A stretch of DNA of 50,601 nt from contig VTPM01000003.1 of NCBI GenBank assembly GCA_008638125.1, forward strand, positions 1-50,601, given 5' to 3'. The DNA is from Pelagibacteraceae bacterium (GTDB taxonomy: Bacteria > Pseudomonadota > Alphaproteobacteria > Pelagibacterales > Pelagibacteraceae). Below the pieces are notes generated by a model. The model was not told the origin of the DNA, did not search any database, and saw nothing but the letters and a program-made list of their open reading frames with translations. The first letter of the stretch is position 1, and each line of letters opens with the position of its first letter. Of the stretch, positions 1 through 9,750 are shown piece by piece. Made by a program: the position numbers and the translations under genes.

Positions 1-575
1 TTATCCTCACTTATTGCATGGTCTAAACCTCTAGCTAAATAGTCATAGCCTGTATATAGCGTTAAAAAAGCAGAGACCCATAAAAGTATAATTCCAATTG
101 TTTGAGCATTATAATCTTGAAAGTTAATTATCTTATTTCCAACTTCTCCAGTTAATAGAATTGAAATAGAAAACATTTGTAAAAAGGTTTTAAATTTTGC
201 AAGATTAGTTACCGGCATTGAAATACTTAGCTTTGCAAGAAATTCTCGTAAACTTGAAATCAAAATTTCTCTGGTTAAAATAATAATAGCTGCAATAACC
301 TCATAATTTTTTATTGCACCATGCATAACTAGCAAAACCAATGCAGAGCAAACTAAAATTTTATCAGCTATAGGATCTAATAATTCACCTAATTTTGACT
401 CTTCTTTAAGAATCCTTGCTAATAACCCATCTAAAAAGTCAGTAAAGCTTGCTGCAACAAAAAGAAAAAAAGGTATCAAATCTCCATACATACCAGGTAA
501 AAAAAACGTAATAACAAAAATCGGTACAATTATTATTCGTCCAATAGTTAGCAAATTTGGTATTTTTAAATTCAT
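1..575 (-). CDS. pgsA: CDP-diacylglycerol--glycerol-3-phosphate 3-phosphatidyltransferase, partial (C-terminus runs off the window start)
   Basis: Manual minus-strand translation from the ATG at 575 gives MNLKIPNLLTIGRIIIVPIFVITFFLPGMYGDLIPFFLFVAASFTDFLDGLLARILKEESKLGELLDPIADKILV..., which carries the CDP-alcohol phosphotransferase motif D(x)2DG(x)2AR(x)8G(x)3D(x)3D. Not in the ORF track because its stop codon lies outside the window. Confidence 0.93.
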   Translation of the reverse strand, partial: MNLKIPNLLTIGRIIIVPIFVITFFLPGMYGDLIPFFLFVAASFTDFLDGLLARILKEESKLGELLDPIADKILVCSALVLLVMHGAIKNYEVIAAIIILTREILISSLREFLAKLSISMPVTNLAKFKTFLQMFSISILLTGEVGNKIINFQDYNAQTIGIILLWVSAFLTLYTGYDYLARGLDHAISED

Positions 576-580
576 AAGTT

Positions 581-2419
581 TTATTCGTGAAAATAATTAT
601 ATATTTTTTTTGCAATATTGTCCTCAATGCCTTCAACTGATTTTAAATCCTCAAGACTTGCTGACTCAACGGACCTAGCTGAACCAAAGTGGTTAAGTAG
701 GGCTCTTTTTCTTTGTTTTCCAATTCCAGAAATTTGATCTAATAAAGATTTATTAAAAGTCTTTTTTCTTTTAGCCCTATGAGAACTTATTGCAAATCTA
801 TGTGCCTCGTCTCTAAGTCTTTGAATAAAGAACAATAAAGGATCATTTTTTTCAAAAGTAAATTCTTTATTTTGATAATATAGCTTTTCTTCTCCAGCGT
901 TACGATTTTTACCTTTTGCAATTGCTATGATTGGTAGATCATGTAAGCCTAATTCGTTTAATACTTCTCTACTAACAGAATATTGGCCCTTGCCGCCATC
1001 AATCATAATCAAATCTGGTAAAGACAATGATCCTGATTGTTCTTTGATAGCTTTAGAAAATCTTCTAAAGAGAACTTCTTTAAGCATTCCATAGTCATCA
1101 CCTTTGACTGCATCATTTTTTATATTAAATTTCCTGTATCTTTTCTTGATAAATCCTTCATTGCTAAAACATATTAATGCACCAACACAATCTGTTCCTT
1201 GAATATGACTATTATCGTAAACTTCTAAATAATTTATATTATTATTAAGATTGAACTTTTTAATTAAATCATCGATCAGATTTGAATTACTTTGAGTTTC
1301 ATATATTCTTTGAGTTAGAGCCTGTTTAGCATTTTTTTCAGCTAAAGAAGTTAAATGTTTCTCTTCTTTATTTTTTGCTTCTCTTAAAACAATTTCTTTA
1401 TCTTCTTTTGCTTTAAATGTTTTTTCAAGAAGATCTCTTTCTGAAATAAAATGATTTGTAATAATTAAAGATGGAATGCTCTTGTTCTCGTAAAATTGAG
1501 TCAGAAAAGATGATAAGATATGTTCTAATTTATCATCAGGGTCATGCTTTGGAAAATAAGCTTGGTTTCCCCAATTTTGTTTTGATCTAAAAAAGAATAC
1601 TTGAATACACGTTTTCCCGGAGTCTTTGAAAATACTCACGACATCAGCTTCATTTAAATTAGTTTGATTAATTTTTTGTGAAGATTGTATTTGAGACAAA
1701 GCTTTAATTCTATCTCTTGCGATTGCTGCCTTTTCAAAATCAAGTTCTTTACTTGCTTTTTCCATTTCATCAGATAAATTTTTTTGAATTTTTCTTGATT
1801 TACCTGAGATAAAATCAACAGCGTCTTCTACAGAAGTTTTATAATCTTTTTCTGCAATGTGACCTACACATGGAGCTGAACATCTTTTAATTTGATATAA
1901 TATACATGGCCTATCTCTATTTTTAAAAACATTATCATCGCATACTCTTAATAAGAAAATTTTTTGTAAAATTTTAATAGTCCAATTGGCAGATCCTGTT
2001 GAAGCGAAAGGTCCAAAATAATAACCATCTCTAGCTTTTTTACCTCTTAATTTTGTTAGTTGTGGCCATTTATCTTTATGACTTATAAAAATATATGGGA
2101 AAGATTTGTCATCTCTAAGCAATATATTAAATCGAGGTTTATGTTTTTTTATTAAATTGGCCTCTAAAAGTAATGCCTCACTTTCATTAGATGTTGTTGT
2201 GGTTTCAAGAAATTTTGTCAAAGAAAGCATTCTTTCCGTTCTAATCGGCAGGTTAGCGTCAGACACATAACTCTTAAGTCTATTTGGAATATTTTTAGCT
2301 TTTCCTATGTAAAGAATCTCTTTTTTTGCACCAAGCATTTTATAAACACCTGGGTTTTTTGGAATAAATGGTATTTTATCTTTTATAATTTTTTTTCCAA
2401 GTTCGAGATTATTTATCAT
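581..2419 (-). CDS. uvrC: Excinuclease ABC subunit C
   Basis: 612 aa; N-terminal GIY-YIG domain ([29 protein letters not shown]), UVR motif, C-terminal RNase H-like and HhH domains ([18 protein letters not shown]). Confidence 0.97.
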   Translation of the reverse strand: MINNLELGKKIIKDKIPFIPKNPGVYKMLGAKKEILYIGKAKNIPNRLKSYVSDANLPIRTERMLSLTKFLETTTTSNESEALLLEANLIKKHKPRFNILLRDDKSFPYIFISHKDKWPQLTKLRGKKARDGYYFGPFASTGSANWTIKILQKIFLLRVCDDNVFKNRDRPCILYQIKRCSAPCVGHIAEKDYKTSVEDAVDFISGKSRKIQKNLSDEMEKASKELDFEKAAIARDRIKALSQIQSSQKINQTNLNEADVVSIFKDSGKTCIQVFFFRSKQNWGNQAYFPKHDPDDKLEHILSSFLTQFYENKSIPSLIITNHFISERDLLEKTFKAKEDKEIVLREAKNKEEKHLTSLAEKNAKQALTQRIYETQSNSNLIDDLIKKFNLNNNINYLEVYDNSHIQGTDCVGALICFSNEGFIKKRYRKFNIKNDAVKGDDYGMLKEVLFRRFSKAIKEQSGSLSLPDLIMIDGGKGQYSVSREVLNELGLHDLPIIAIAKGKNRNAGEEKLYYQNKEFTFEKNDPLLFFIQRLRDEAHRFAISSHRAKRKKTFNKSLLDQISGIGKQRKRALLNHFGSARSVESASLEDLKSVEGIEDNIAKKIYNYFHE

Positions 2420-2826
2420 TTTCTTTTTTTGACGACTTCAATACCAACAGATGAGGTATTCTTGATTATTTCTGGTTTTTCAATTTTAAGTTTGATTGAA
2501 ATAATATTTTTATTTTCAAATAAATTAGAAAAAATATCCTCTGCTAATGTTTCAAGTAAAAGATAATGCTTTTTATTTGTAATTGTTTCAATTTTATTAA
2601 TAACATCTTCATAATTTATTATACTATTAAGATCTTGCTCATCAGGTTGGAGTTTATTGTTAGTATAAATTTCAATATTAAATTTTATGATTTGTTTTCT
2701 ATTTTTTTCAAATTCGTGTAATCCAATAAAAGTGTTAAATATAAGATCTTTAATGATTACTTTTCTTCTATAAGAGTATTCATCCTTTTTTTTAAAATTA
2801 ATAATATTTAAATTTTTTTTCTTCAT
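2416..2826 (-). CDS. folB: Dihydroneopterin aldolase (FolB-like)
   Basis: 136 aa; FolB pattern [21 protein letters not shown]...YEDVINKIE...[11 protein letters not shown]...[18 protein letters not shown]. Confidence 0.85.
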   Translation of the reverse strand: MKKKNLNIINFKKKDEYSYRRKVIIKDLIFNTFIGLHEFEKNRKQIIKFNIEIYTNNKLQPDEQDLNSIINYEDVINKIETITNKKHYLLLETLAEDIFSNLFENKNIISIKLKIEKPEIIKNTSSVGIEVVKKRK

Positions 2827-3578
2827 TCTTTAATATTAATTATATCGGGTGTTATCCAAGCAAGACTTTGGCCACTATCTACTGGAATTATTTGACCTGT
2901 TACGTTGTCATTATCAATTAAAAATTTAACTGTATTAGTAATATTTTTTAGATCTACTTGTTTGCTTAACAAAGTTGCTTTCCATTGTTTTTTAAAATGT
3001 TTTTCGGTTTGTCTTTTATTTTTTAATGTTGGTCCTGGTGCTATTCCATTTACTCTAACATTTGGAGCAAATTTCATTGCACTAACTTTAGTTAAAGTGC
3101 CTAACCCAGTCTTGCTTAATGTATAAGATAAAAAATGGGGAGTTAATTTAAAAATTCTTTGATCAATAATATTGATTATATTTCCTTTTTTTTTATTTAT
3201 ATATTTGTAAAAATCTCTTGAGAGTATTGATGGAGACTTTAGATTAATGTTTATGTGTTTATCAAAATTTTTTTCATTAAAATTTTCAATAGAATCATTT
3301 TCAAACAAAGAGGCATTATTTATTAAACAATCAATTCCTTTCATTTTAGAAAATGCATAAGGAATTATTTTTTGTGTTTCCTTAGAGTTATTTAAATTTG
3401 ATTTTAATAAAAAAATTTCCGAGCCTAATTGTTCTAAATCTTTTTTTAATTTTTTTACCTGTATCGAAGATTTATTATAATGAAGTAAGATTTTTGTATC
3501 AAAATTAGCTAAAGCCCTAGCGATTGCTGCCCCAATTCTTGTTGCTGCTCCAGTAATAATTATTTTTTTTGCTTCCAT
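2823..3578 (-). CDS. SDR-family oxidoreductase, pteridine/dihydromonapterin reductase-like
   Basis: 251 aa; Rossmann TGAATRIG (fits the TGx3RxG motif of PTR1/FolM-type pteridine reductases), NNAS, YTLSK catalytic motif; 4-nt overlap with folB. Confidence 0.8.
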   Translation of the reverse strand: MEAKKIIITGAATRIGAAIARALANFDTKILLHYNKSSIQVKKLKKDLEQLGSEIFLLKSNLNNSKETQKIIPYAFSKMKGIDCLINNASLFENDSIENFNEKNFDKHININLKSPSILSRDFYKYINKKKGNIINIIDQRIFKLTPHFLSYTLSKTGLGTLTKVSAMKFAPNVRVNGIAPGPTLKNKRQTEKHFKKQWKATLLSKQVDLKNITNTVKFLIDNDNVTGQIIPVDSGQSLAWITPDIINIKE

Positions 3579-5728
3579 TTTTTTGCTGCTTTGTTCACCT
3601 TTACTCCTGGCATACCCATAGTCGATCGTCCTTTTGGATAGATTTTATTTTTTAGGTTATACTGACTAATTTTAGGATTCAAATTTATTTCTAATTCACT
3701 AGCTTCTAATTTTCTAATTTCATCTCTTATTTTAGCTGCTTCTTCGAATTCAAGATTGGCAGCTGCTTCTTTCATCTGTTTATCTAAAGATTTAAGATGT
3801 TTTTTTAAATTTCCACCGATGTTTGATCCTGTGTTTAGCTGAAGATAATCTTTTTCATAAATAGAGGATAAAATATCACTAATGTCTTTTTTAATTGAAG
3901 TGGCAGTAATGTTATTTTTCTTATTGTATTCTAGTTGTTTACTTCTTCTTCGATCTGTTTCTTTAATTGCTTTTTCTATACTTTTTGTGACCTTGTCTGC
4001 ATATAGAATAACTTTTCCATCAATATTTCTTGCTGCCCTTCCAATTGTTTGAACTAATGAAGTTTCAGATCTTAAGAAACCTTCTTTGTCTGCATCTAAA
4101 ATAGCTACAAGTCCACATTCAGGAATATCTAATCCCTCTCTTAATAAATTAATTCCCACCAAAATATCGAAAACACCCATCCTTAGATCTCTGATGATTT
4201 CAATTCTTTCTAGCGTATCAATATCAGAGTGCATATATCTAACTTTCAGTCCATTTTCATGCAGATATTCGGTTAGGTCCTCAGCCATTTTTTTAGTTAA
4301 TGTTGTTGCAAGAACTCTGTACCCATTGCCAATTACTTTTGCTGCTTCATGCATAAGGTCATCCACTTGAGTCTTTGCTGGTCTAATCTCAACTGGCGGG
4401 TCAATTAAACCAGTTGGCCTAATGATTTGATCAATAGTTTCGTTTTGAGTTTGTTTTAATTCCCAAGGTCCAGGAGTAGCAGAGACAAATATGGTTTGTG
4501 TTCGCATAGAATCCCATTCTTCAAATTTTAGAGGTCGATTATCCATACAAGAAGGTAATCTAAATCCATATTCTGATAATGTTTTTTTTCTCGTATGGTC
4601 ACCTTTGTACATCCCATTTAATTGAGGAACTGTAACATGACTTTCATCTACAAAAATAATCGAGTTGTCTGGAAAATACTCAAAAAGTGTTGGAGGAGGC
4701 TCACCTGATTTTCTACCAGATAAATATCTAGAGTAATTTTCAATACCATTACATGTTCCTGTGGCTTCAATCATTTCTAAATCAAATTTTGTTCTTTCTC
4801 TTAACCTTTGTGCTTCAAGTAATTTATTATTTTTTTTAAATTCAATTAATGTTTGTTCAAGTTCAATTTTAATTTCTTTAATGGCTTGATCAATAGTAGG
4901 TTTTGGAGTGATGTAGTGACTATTTGCATATAATTTAATCAAAGAAAATTCTTTAAAAGTATCACCAGTTAAAGGATCAAATTCTTCTATTTTTTTTAAC
5001 TTGTTTAAATCAAAACTTAATCTCCAGGCTCTATCTTCTAAATGTGAAGGGAATATTTCTAAGTTTTCGCCCCTGACTCTAAAAGTACCTCTAAAAAAAC
5101 TTTGATCATTTCTTTTGTACTGTAGAGTAACAAACATCCTAATAAGGTCTTCTCGACTGTAGTCATTATTTTTTTTTAAAGTAAGAGTCATTTTACTGTA
5201 GGCCTCAACTGACCCTAATCCATAAATACAAGAGACACTGGCTACTATAATGACATCATCTCTTTCCAGGAGAGATCTAGTTGCTGAGTGACGCATTCGA
5301 TCAATCTGTTCATTTATTGAAGCTTCTTTTTCTATATAAGTATCTGATCTTGGCACATAAGCTTCAGGTGTATAATAATCATAGTAAGAGACAAAATACT
5401 CAACAGCGTTATCTGGAAAGAAATTTTTAAACTCACCATATAATTGAGCAGCAAGTGTTTTGTTAGGCGCTAGGATTAAAGCAGGTCTATTTGTTGCTTC
5501 AATTATTTTTGCCATTGTAAAAGTTTTTCCTGATCCAGTTACACCAAGTAAAACTTGCTCATGTTTTTGTTTGCTAAGATTTTCAACTATTTTCTTAATT
5601 GCCTGAGGTTGATCACCTTCAGGCTTAAAGTTACTTTTAATTTTAAATTTAATTCCTCCCTCAAGCTTTTTAGCTTGGCTGTGAGCAATTTCTAAATTAT
5701 CTATTTTTTCTTGATAAGTATTTTGCAT
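3560..5728 (-). CDS. uvrB: Excinuclease ABC subunit B
   Basis: 722 aa; Walker [19 protein letters not shown] beta-hairpin region, helicase motifs, C-terminal UVR domain. Confidence 0.98.
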   Translation of the reverse strand: MQNTYQEKIDNLEIAHSQAKKLEGGIKFKIKSNFKPEGDQPQAIKKIVENLSKQKHEQVLLGVTGSGKTFTMAKIIEATNRPALILAPNKTLAAQLYGEFKNFFPDNAVEYFVSYYDYYTPEAYVPRSDTYIEKEASINEQIDRMRHSATRSLLERDDVIIVASVSCIYGLGSVEAYSKMTLTLKKNNDYSREDLIRMFVTLQYKRNDQSFFRGTFRVRGENLEIFPSHLEDRAWRLSFDLNKLKKIEEFDPLTGDTFKEFSLIKLYANSHYITPKPTIDQAIKEIKIELEQTLIEFKKNNKLLEAQRLRERTKFDLEMIEATGTCNGIENYSRYLSGRKSGEPPPTLFEYFPDNSIIFVDESHVTVPQLNGMYKGDHTRKKTLSEYGFRLPSCMDNRPLKFEEWDSMRTQTIFVSATPGPWELKQTQNETIDQIIRPTGLIDPPVEIRPAKTQVDDLMHEAAKVIGNGYRVLATTLTKKMAEDLTEYLHENGLKVRYMHSDIDTLERIEIIRDLRMGVFDILVGINLLREGLDIPECGLVAILDADKEGFLRSETSLVQTIGRAARNIDGKVILYADKVTKSIEKAIKETDRRRSKQLEYNKKNNITATSIKKDISDILSSIYEKDYLQLNTGSNIGGNLKKHLKSLDKQMKEAAANLEFEEAAKIRDEIRKLEASELEINLNPKISQYNLKNKIYPKGRSTMGMPGVKVNKAAKKWKQKK

Positions 5729-5770
5729 TTCGTGCTATTAATTTATTTAAAAAAAACATTATAAAATTCA

Positions 5771-6958
5771 ATGAGCATAGTTTCCAACAGTTTAAAACGT
5801 ATAAAACCGTCACCCACAATAGCTGTTACGCAAAAAGCTAAAGAAATGCGAGATGCTGGTAAAGATATTATAGCCTTAGGAGCAGGTGAGCCAGATTTTG
5901 ATACTCCAGACAACATTAAACAAGCAGCAATTGCTGCAATCAATAGGGGGGATACAAAATATACTGCAGTAGATGGAACTCCAATTTTAAAAAAAGCCAT
6001 TCAAGCAAAATTTTTAAGAGAAAATAATTTAAAATTTGAACTTGATGAAATAACTGTTGGTACAGGTGGAAAGCAAGTTTTGTATAATGCCTTTATGGCG
6101 ACTATAAACAAAGGAGATGAGGTAATCATTCCAGCTCCTTATTGGGTTTCTTATCCTGATATGGTTTTGTTAGCAGGTGGTAAACCAAAAATTGTCAAAT
6201 GCTATGAAGAAGATGAATTTAAATTAACTCCACAGCTACTCAAAAAAGCTATTTCAAAAAAAACTAAATGGTTGATATTAAATTCACCATCTAATCCAAC
6301 TGGTGCTTGTTATTCAAAAAAAGAAATAGAAGCTTTGGCTGAAGTGTTAAAGAAAAATAAGCAAGTTTATATTTTAAGCGATGATATTTACGAACATATA
6401 ACTTTTGATAATTTTAAATTTTATACAATTGCGCAAATTAACGAATTAAAAAACAGAACATTGACTATGAATGGAGTTAGTAAATCATATTCAATGACAG
6501 GATGGAGAATAGGTTATGCAGCTGGACCAAAAGAAATTATTAAGGCAATTGCTAAGATTCAATCTCAATCAACAACTAATCCTTCTTCAATTAGTCAAGC
6601 GGCTGCAGTTGAAGCTTTAAATGGTACTCAAGATTTTATTAAAACTAGAGCTAATTCGTTCAAAGAGAGAAGAGATTTTGTTGTAAAAGAATTAAATAAT
6701 ATTAAGGGCTTAAGTTGCTTGAACCCTAATGGTGCTTTTTATGTTTTTCCAAATTGTAAAAAATTATTAGGAAAAAAAACCAAGCTAAAAACAGATACTA
6801 ATTTTGTTGAAAAGCTTTTAGAAAACACAGGAGTTGCAGTGGTGCAGGGTTCTGCATTTGGTCTAGATGGTTATTTTAGAATTTCTTACGCTACTTCAAT
6901 GGAAAATTTAAAAAAAGCTTTATCTAGGATTAAATCTTTTTGTGAAAAAACTATTTAA
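5771..6958 (+). CDS. Aspartate aminotransferase (class I/II, PLP-dependent)
   Basis: 395 aa; GAGEPDFDTPDNIK, SPSNPTGACYS, SKSYSMTGWRIGY PLP-lysine motif. Confidence 0.93.
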   Translation: MSIVSNSLKRIKPSPTIAVTQKAKEMRDAGKDIIALGAGEPDFDTPDNIKQAAIAAINRGDTKYTAVDGTPILKKAIQAKFLRENNLKFELDEITVGTGGKQVLYNAFMATINKGDEVIIPAPYWVSYPDMVLLAGGKPKIVKCYEEDEFKLTPQLLKKAISKKTKWLILNSPSNPTGACYSKKEIEALAEVLKKNKQVYILSDDIYEHITFDNFKFYTIAQINELKNRTLTMNGVSKSYSMTGWRIGYAAGPKEIIKAIAKIQSQSTTNPSSISQAAAVEALNGTQDFIKTRANSFKERRDFVVKELNNIKGLSCLNPNGAFYVFPNCKKLLGKKTKLKTDTNFVEKLLENTGVAVVQGSAFGLDGYFRISYATSMENLKKALSRIKSFCEKTI

Positions 6959-7901
6959 CGTTTTCTAAATACTTTTCAGTTTCTAGAGCCGCCATGCATC
7001 CCATACCGGCAGCAGTTACAGCTTGACGGAATTTCTTATCTTTTACATCACCTGCAGCAAATACACCTGGAATATTTGTTTCTGTAGAGTCTGGTTTAGT
7101 AATTAAATATCCCTCTTTATCCATTTCTAATTGATTTTTAAATAGTGATGTAGCTGGATCGTGTCCGATTGCAATGAATAGACCATCAACTTTTAACTCA
7201 CTAATATTATTTGTTTTTAAGTTTTTAATTTTAATTGCATTAACTCCTTTAGGTTCGTTAGTTCCAAGCACTTCTTCTACTGCGCTATCCCAAATAATTT
7301 CAATTTTTTTATTAGCTTTTAATTTTTCTTGTAATAATTTTTCAGCTCTTAATTCATTTCTTCTATGAATGAGGTGAACTTTTGATGCAAATTTAGTTAG
7401 AAATATTGCCTCTTCAACTGCAGCATTACCACCCCCAACAACCGCAACTTCTTTTTCCTTAAAAAAGAAACCATCACAGGTCGCACAAGCTGAAACACCA
7501 AATCCTCTAAAATCTTGTTCAGTTTTTAAATTTAACCATCTTGCTTGAGCTCCTGTTGCAATTATTAAAGCATCAGCAGTATAGTTTTGTCCGCTATCTC
7601 CATAAGCAACAATAGGTTTTTTTGATAAATCAATTTTATTAATATGATCTTGTATCATTTCTGTACCAACTGCCTCTGCTTGAGATTTCATTTCCTCCAT
7701 TAACCAGGGACCTTGGATAACCTTTGAATACCCTGGGTAATTTTCTACATCTGTTGTTGTAGTTAATTGTCCTCCAGGTTGAGTTCCATGCACTAGCATT
7801 GGTTTTAGCATTGCCCTTGCAGCATAAATTGCTGCTGTATATCCTGCTGGGCCAGATCCCAAAATCAACACTTTAGAATGTTTAGGTGATTTGTTATTCA
7901 T
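6951..7901 (-). CDS. trxB: Thioredoxin-disulfide reductase
   Basis: 316 aa; GSGPAGYTAAIYAARA, CATCDG redox motif, GGGNAAVEEA, C-terminal FAAGDVKDKKFRQAVTAAGMGCMAA. Confidence 0.97.
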   Translation of the reverse strand: MNNKSPKHSKVLILGSGPAGYTAAIYAARAMLKPMLVHGTQPGGQLTTTTDVENYPGYSKVIQGPWLMEEMKSQAEAVGTEMIQDHINKIDLSKKPIVAYGDSGQNYTADALIIATGAQARWLNLKTEQDFRGFGVSACATCDGFFFKEKEVAVVGGGNAAVEEAIFLTKFASKVHLIHRRNELRAEKLLQEKLKANKKIEIIWDSAVEEVLGTNEPKGVNAIKIKNLKTNNISELKVDGLFIAIGHDPATSLFKNQLEMDKEGYLITKPDSTETNIPGVFAAGDVKDKKFRQAVTAAGMGCMAALETEKYLENVK

Positions 7902-7914
7902 AATATCAGTTATA

Positions 7915-7920
7915 TATAAT
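7915..7920 (+). promoter_or_regulatory. Candidate -10 box (TATAAT), with -35-like TTGTTA at 7891-7896 and 18-nt spacer
   Basis: Perfect TATAAT six nt before the ATG of the 7926 CDS; -35 matches 4/6. Pattern only. Confidence 0.45.
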
Positions 7921-7925
7921 AGTAA

Positions 7926-8876
7926 ATGTCAAAAATAAAAGCACTACTTTTAACACAGGGTATGCACGGTATGTTAAGTCAAGTTGAAGGCTTAGCAAAA
8001 GCACTTAATCTTGAATTTAAGCATCAAACAATCACATTAAAAAAATTTTGGAATTTAATTCCACCAAAATTTACTCCTATTACTGAAAATATTTTAGTTG
8101 AGAAATTTTCATGTGATGCAAAAGTAATCATTTCTTGCGGAAGAAAAAGTGTAATTCCTTCTATTGCTCTTAAGAAAAAATTTGGTAAAGACATATTTAA
8201 CATTCACATACAAGATCCAAAGGTTTCCATAGATAATTTTGATTGTATTGTTTGTCCTGAACACGATGATTTAGATGGAGAAAATGTTTTGCAAACTCTA
8301 GGAGCAATTCATTATTTAACTGCAAAAGAAATTAAAAGTAATAATGCATACTTAAAGTTTAATAAAAATAATAAAAAGATTGTTTCCTTAATTATTGGTG
8401 GACCTAATAATTATTATGATTTTAATGAGAAAGAAATTGGTTTTTTATTTAATAAAATAAAAATTATTTTCTCTCCAGATAAATACAAATTAATAGTTGT
8501 TCCATCTTATCGAACCCCAAAGAATATTATTGATATGTCTTTTGGAGTTTTTGGTGATGATCACGTAGTGGTAAAATCAGTGGATAAAAAAGCTTATTTA
8601 AGCGCACTTAGTTTAGCTGACTATATCGTAGTAACAAGCGACTCTACCTCAATGATTTCAGAATCTGCCGTGACAGGTAAACCCATTTACATTGCAAATA
8701 TGAAAGCTAAAAAGAGTAGTAAAAGATTTAATAAATTCTATAATCAATTTAAACAAATGAAAATTATAAGAGATTTAGAAAATAATATAGAAACATGGGG
8801 TTATAATAAATTAGACGAAGCAAGTCGAGTTGCAGCTATTATAAAAAAAAAAATGAATTTAAATGGAATTAATTAA
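7926..8876 (+). CDS. ELM1/DUF1022-family protein (mitochondrial-fission-ELM1-like, GT-B-like)
   Basis: 316 aa; family-like segments LLLTQGMHGMLSQVEGLAKAL, IISCGRKSVIPSIALKK, HIQDPK, LIIGGPNNYY, VVTSDSTSMISESAVTGKPIYI. Confidence 0.8.
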   Translation: MSKIKALLLTQGMHGMLSQVEGLAKALNLEFKHQTITLKKFWNLIPPKFTPITENILVEKFSCDAKVIISCGRKSVIPSIALKKKFGKDIFNIHIQDPKVSIDNFDCIVCPEHDDLDGENVLQTLGAIHYLTAKEIKSNNAYLKFNKNNKKIVSLIIGGPNNYYDFNEKEIGFLFNKIKIIFSPDKYKLIVVPSYRTPKNIIDMSFGVFGDDHVVVKSVDKKAYLSALSLADYIVVTSDSTSMISESAVTGKPIYIANMKAKKSSKRFNKFYNQFKQMKIIRDLENNIETWGYNKLDEASRVAAIIKKKMNLNGIN

Positions 8877-9528
8877 AGCTCTAACGTCAAAAATAAAATC
8901 AAATGATTTCCCATTTAAGCATTGGGAAATTAATCAACCACTCAATAGGGAAGCCATAAAAGAAATTTGTGAAGCAGACATTCCCGATCCAAGAAAAGAC
9001 AAACTAAATTATGATGGCACAAGAGCAATAGATGGAGGAGAGGGTGTTTATCGTGAGGGTATAAAAGATGGCGGTAAAGCAAAAAAATATAGATGTTTTA
9101 TAGATAAAGAAAATTCAAAAAAATTTCCACATTTAACAAAGTTTATTGACGAATTAAGATCTCCAGAAGTTCATCAATTGATAAGTAAATTAATCAACAA
9201 AGATCTTTCAAATGCCTATGTTAGAGTCGAAGTAATTTGTGACAGAGAAGGTTTTTGGCTTAAACCGCACTGTGATATTAAAGAAAAATTATTATCATCA
9301 TTGATTTTTGTTAATCCATTCAATGAGTCAGAGGATTTAGGAACTGATTTTTATGACAAAGAACTTAAAAAAGTAAAAACTGTACCTTATCGAGATAATT
9401 ATGGATATTTTTTTACTAGCGGACCAGATACTTGGCATGGGATGGAAAAGAAAAAAATAGTCAAAGAAAGACGATGCTTGCAAGTAAATTACGTGTCTTT
9501 TCCAACTGACTGGCAAGTCAGAAATTGA
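8863..9528 (+). CDS. 2-oxoglutarate/Fe(II)-dependent oxygenase-like protein
   Basis: 221 aa; double-stranded beta-helix signature with HxD (LKPHCDIKEK), distal H (TWHGMEKK) and a following Arg (KERRCLQVNYV). Overlaps the preceding CDS by 14 nt. Confidence 0.7.
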   Translation: MELIKALTSKIKSNDFPFKHWEINQPLNREAIKEICEADIPDPRKDKLNYDGTRAIDGGEGVYREGIKDGGKAKKYRCFIDKENSKKFPHLTKFIDELRSPEVHQLISKLINKDLSNAYVRVEVICDREGFWLKPHCDIKEKLLSSLIFVNPFNESEDLGTDFYDKELKKVKTVPYRDNYGYFFTSGPDTWHGMEKKKIVKERRCLQVNYVSFPTDWQVRN

Positions 9529-9534
9529 TATAAT
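9506..9534 (+). promoter_or_regulatory. Candidate sigma70 promoter for the small Cys-rich gene: CTGACT (9506-9511), 17-nt spacer, TATAAT (9529-9534)
   Basis: Perfect -10 and 4/6 -35 at optimal spacing, overlapping the 3' end of the oxygenase gene; followed by an aaaggaga ribosome-binding-site-like sequence before ATG 9556. Confidence 0.5.
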
Positions 9535-9555
9535 TTAATTTAACAAAGGAGAAAT

Positions 9556-9750
9556 ATGGCTACTTATTCGTGCAGTAAATGTGGAATGTCAGTGAATGCA
9601 ACGTGTGGAAAATGTAATGCTCCATTAGTTAATGGAAATTTGAAACTTGATAATGGAAATTCTGTTCAAATTTCAGAATGTCCAAATAAACATGGTAAAA
9701 TAAAATCACCTCTTTGTTGTGGACAAGATATGACGTGTTCTACTAATTAA
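9556..9750 (+). CDS. Small Cys-rich (zinc-ribbon/desulforedoxin-like) protein
   Basis: 64 aa with CSKC, CGKC, a CPNKH segment and CCGQDM; strong RBS-like sequence upstream. Confidence 0.8.
   Translation: MATYSCSKCGMSVNATCGKCNAPLVNGNLKLDNGNSVQISECPNKHGKIKSPLCCGQDMTCSTN

Noticed and set aside
439-636. 65-aa minus-strand ORF overlapping the pgsA and uvrC ends
   Set aside because: Overlaps the clear pgsA start and uvrC C-terminus in another frame; low-complexity peptide with no family features.
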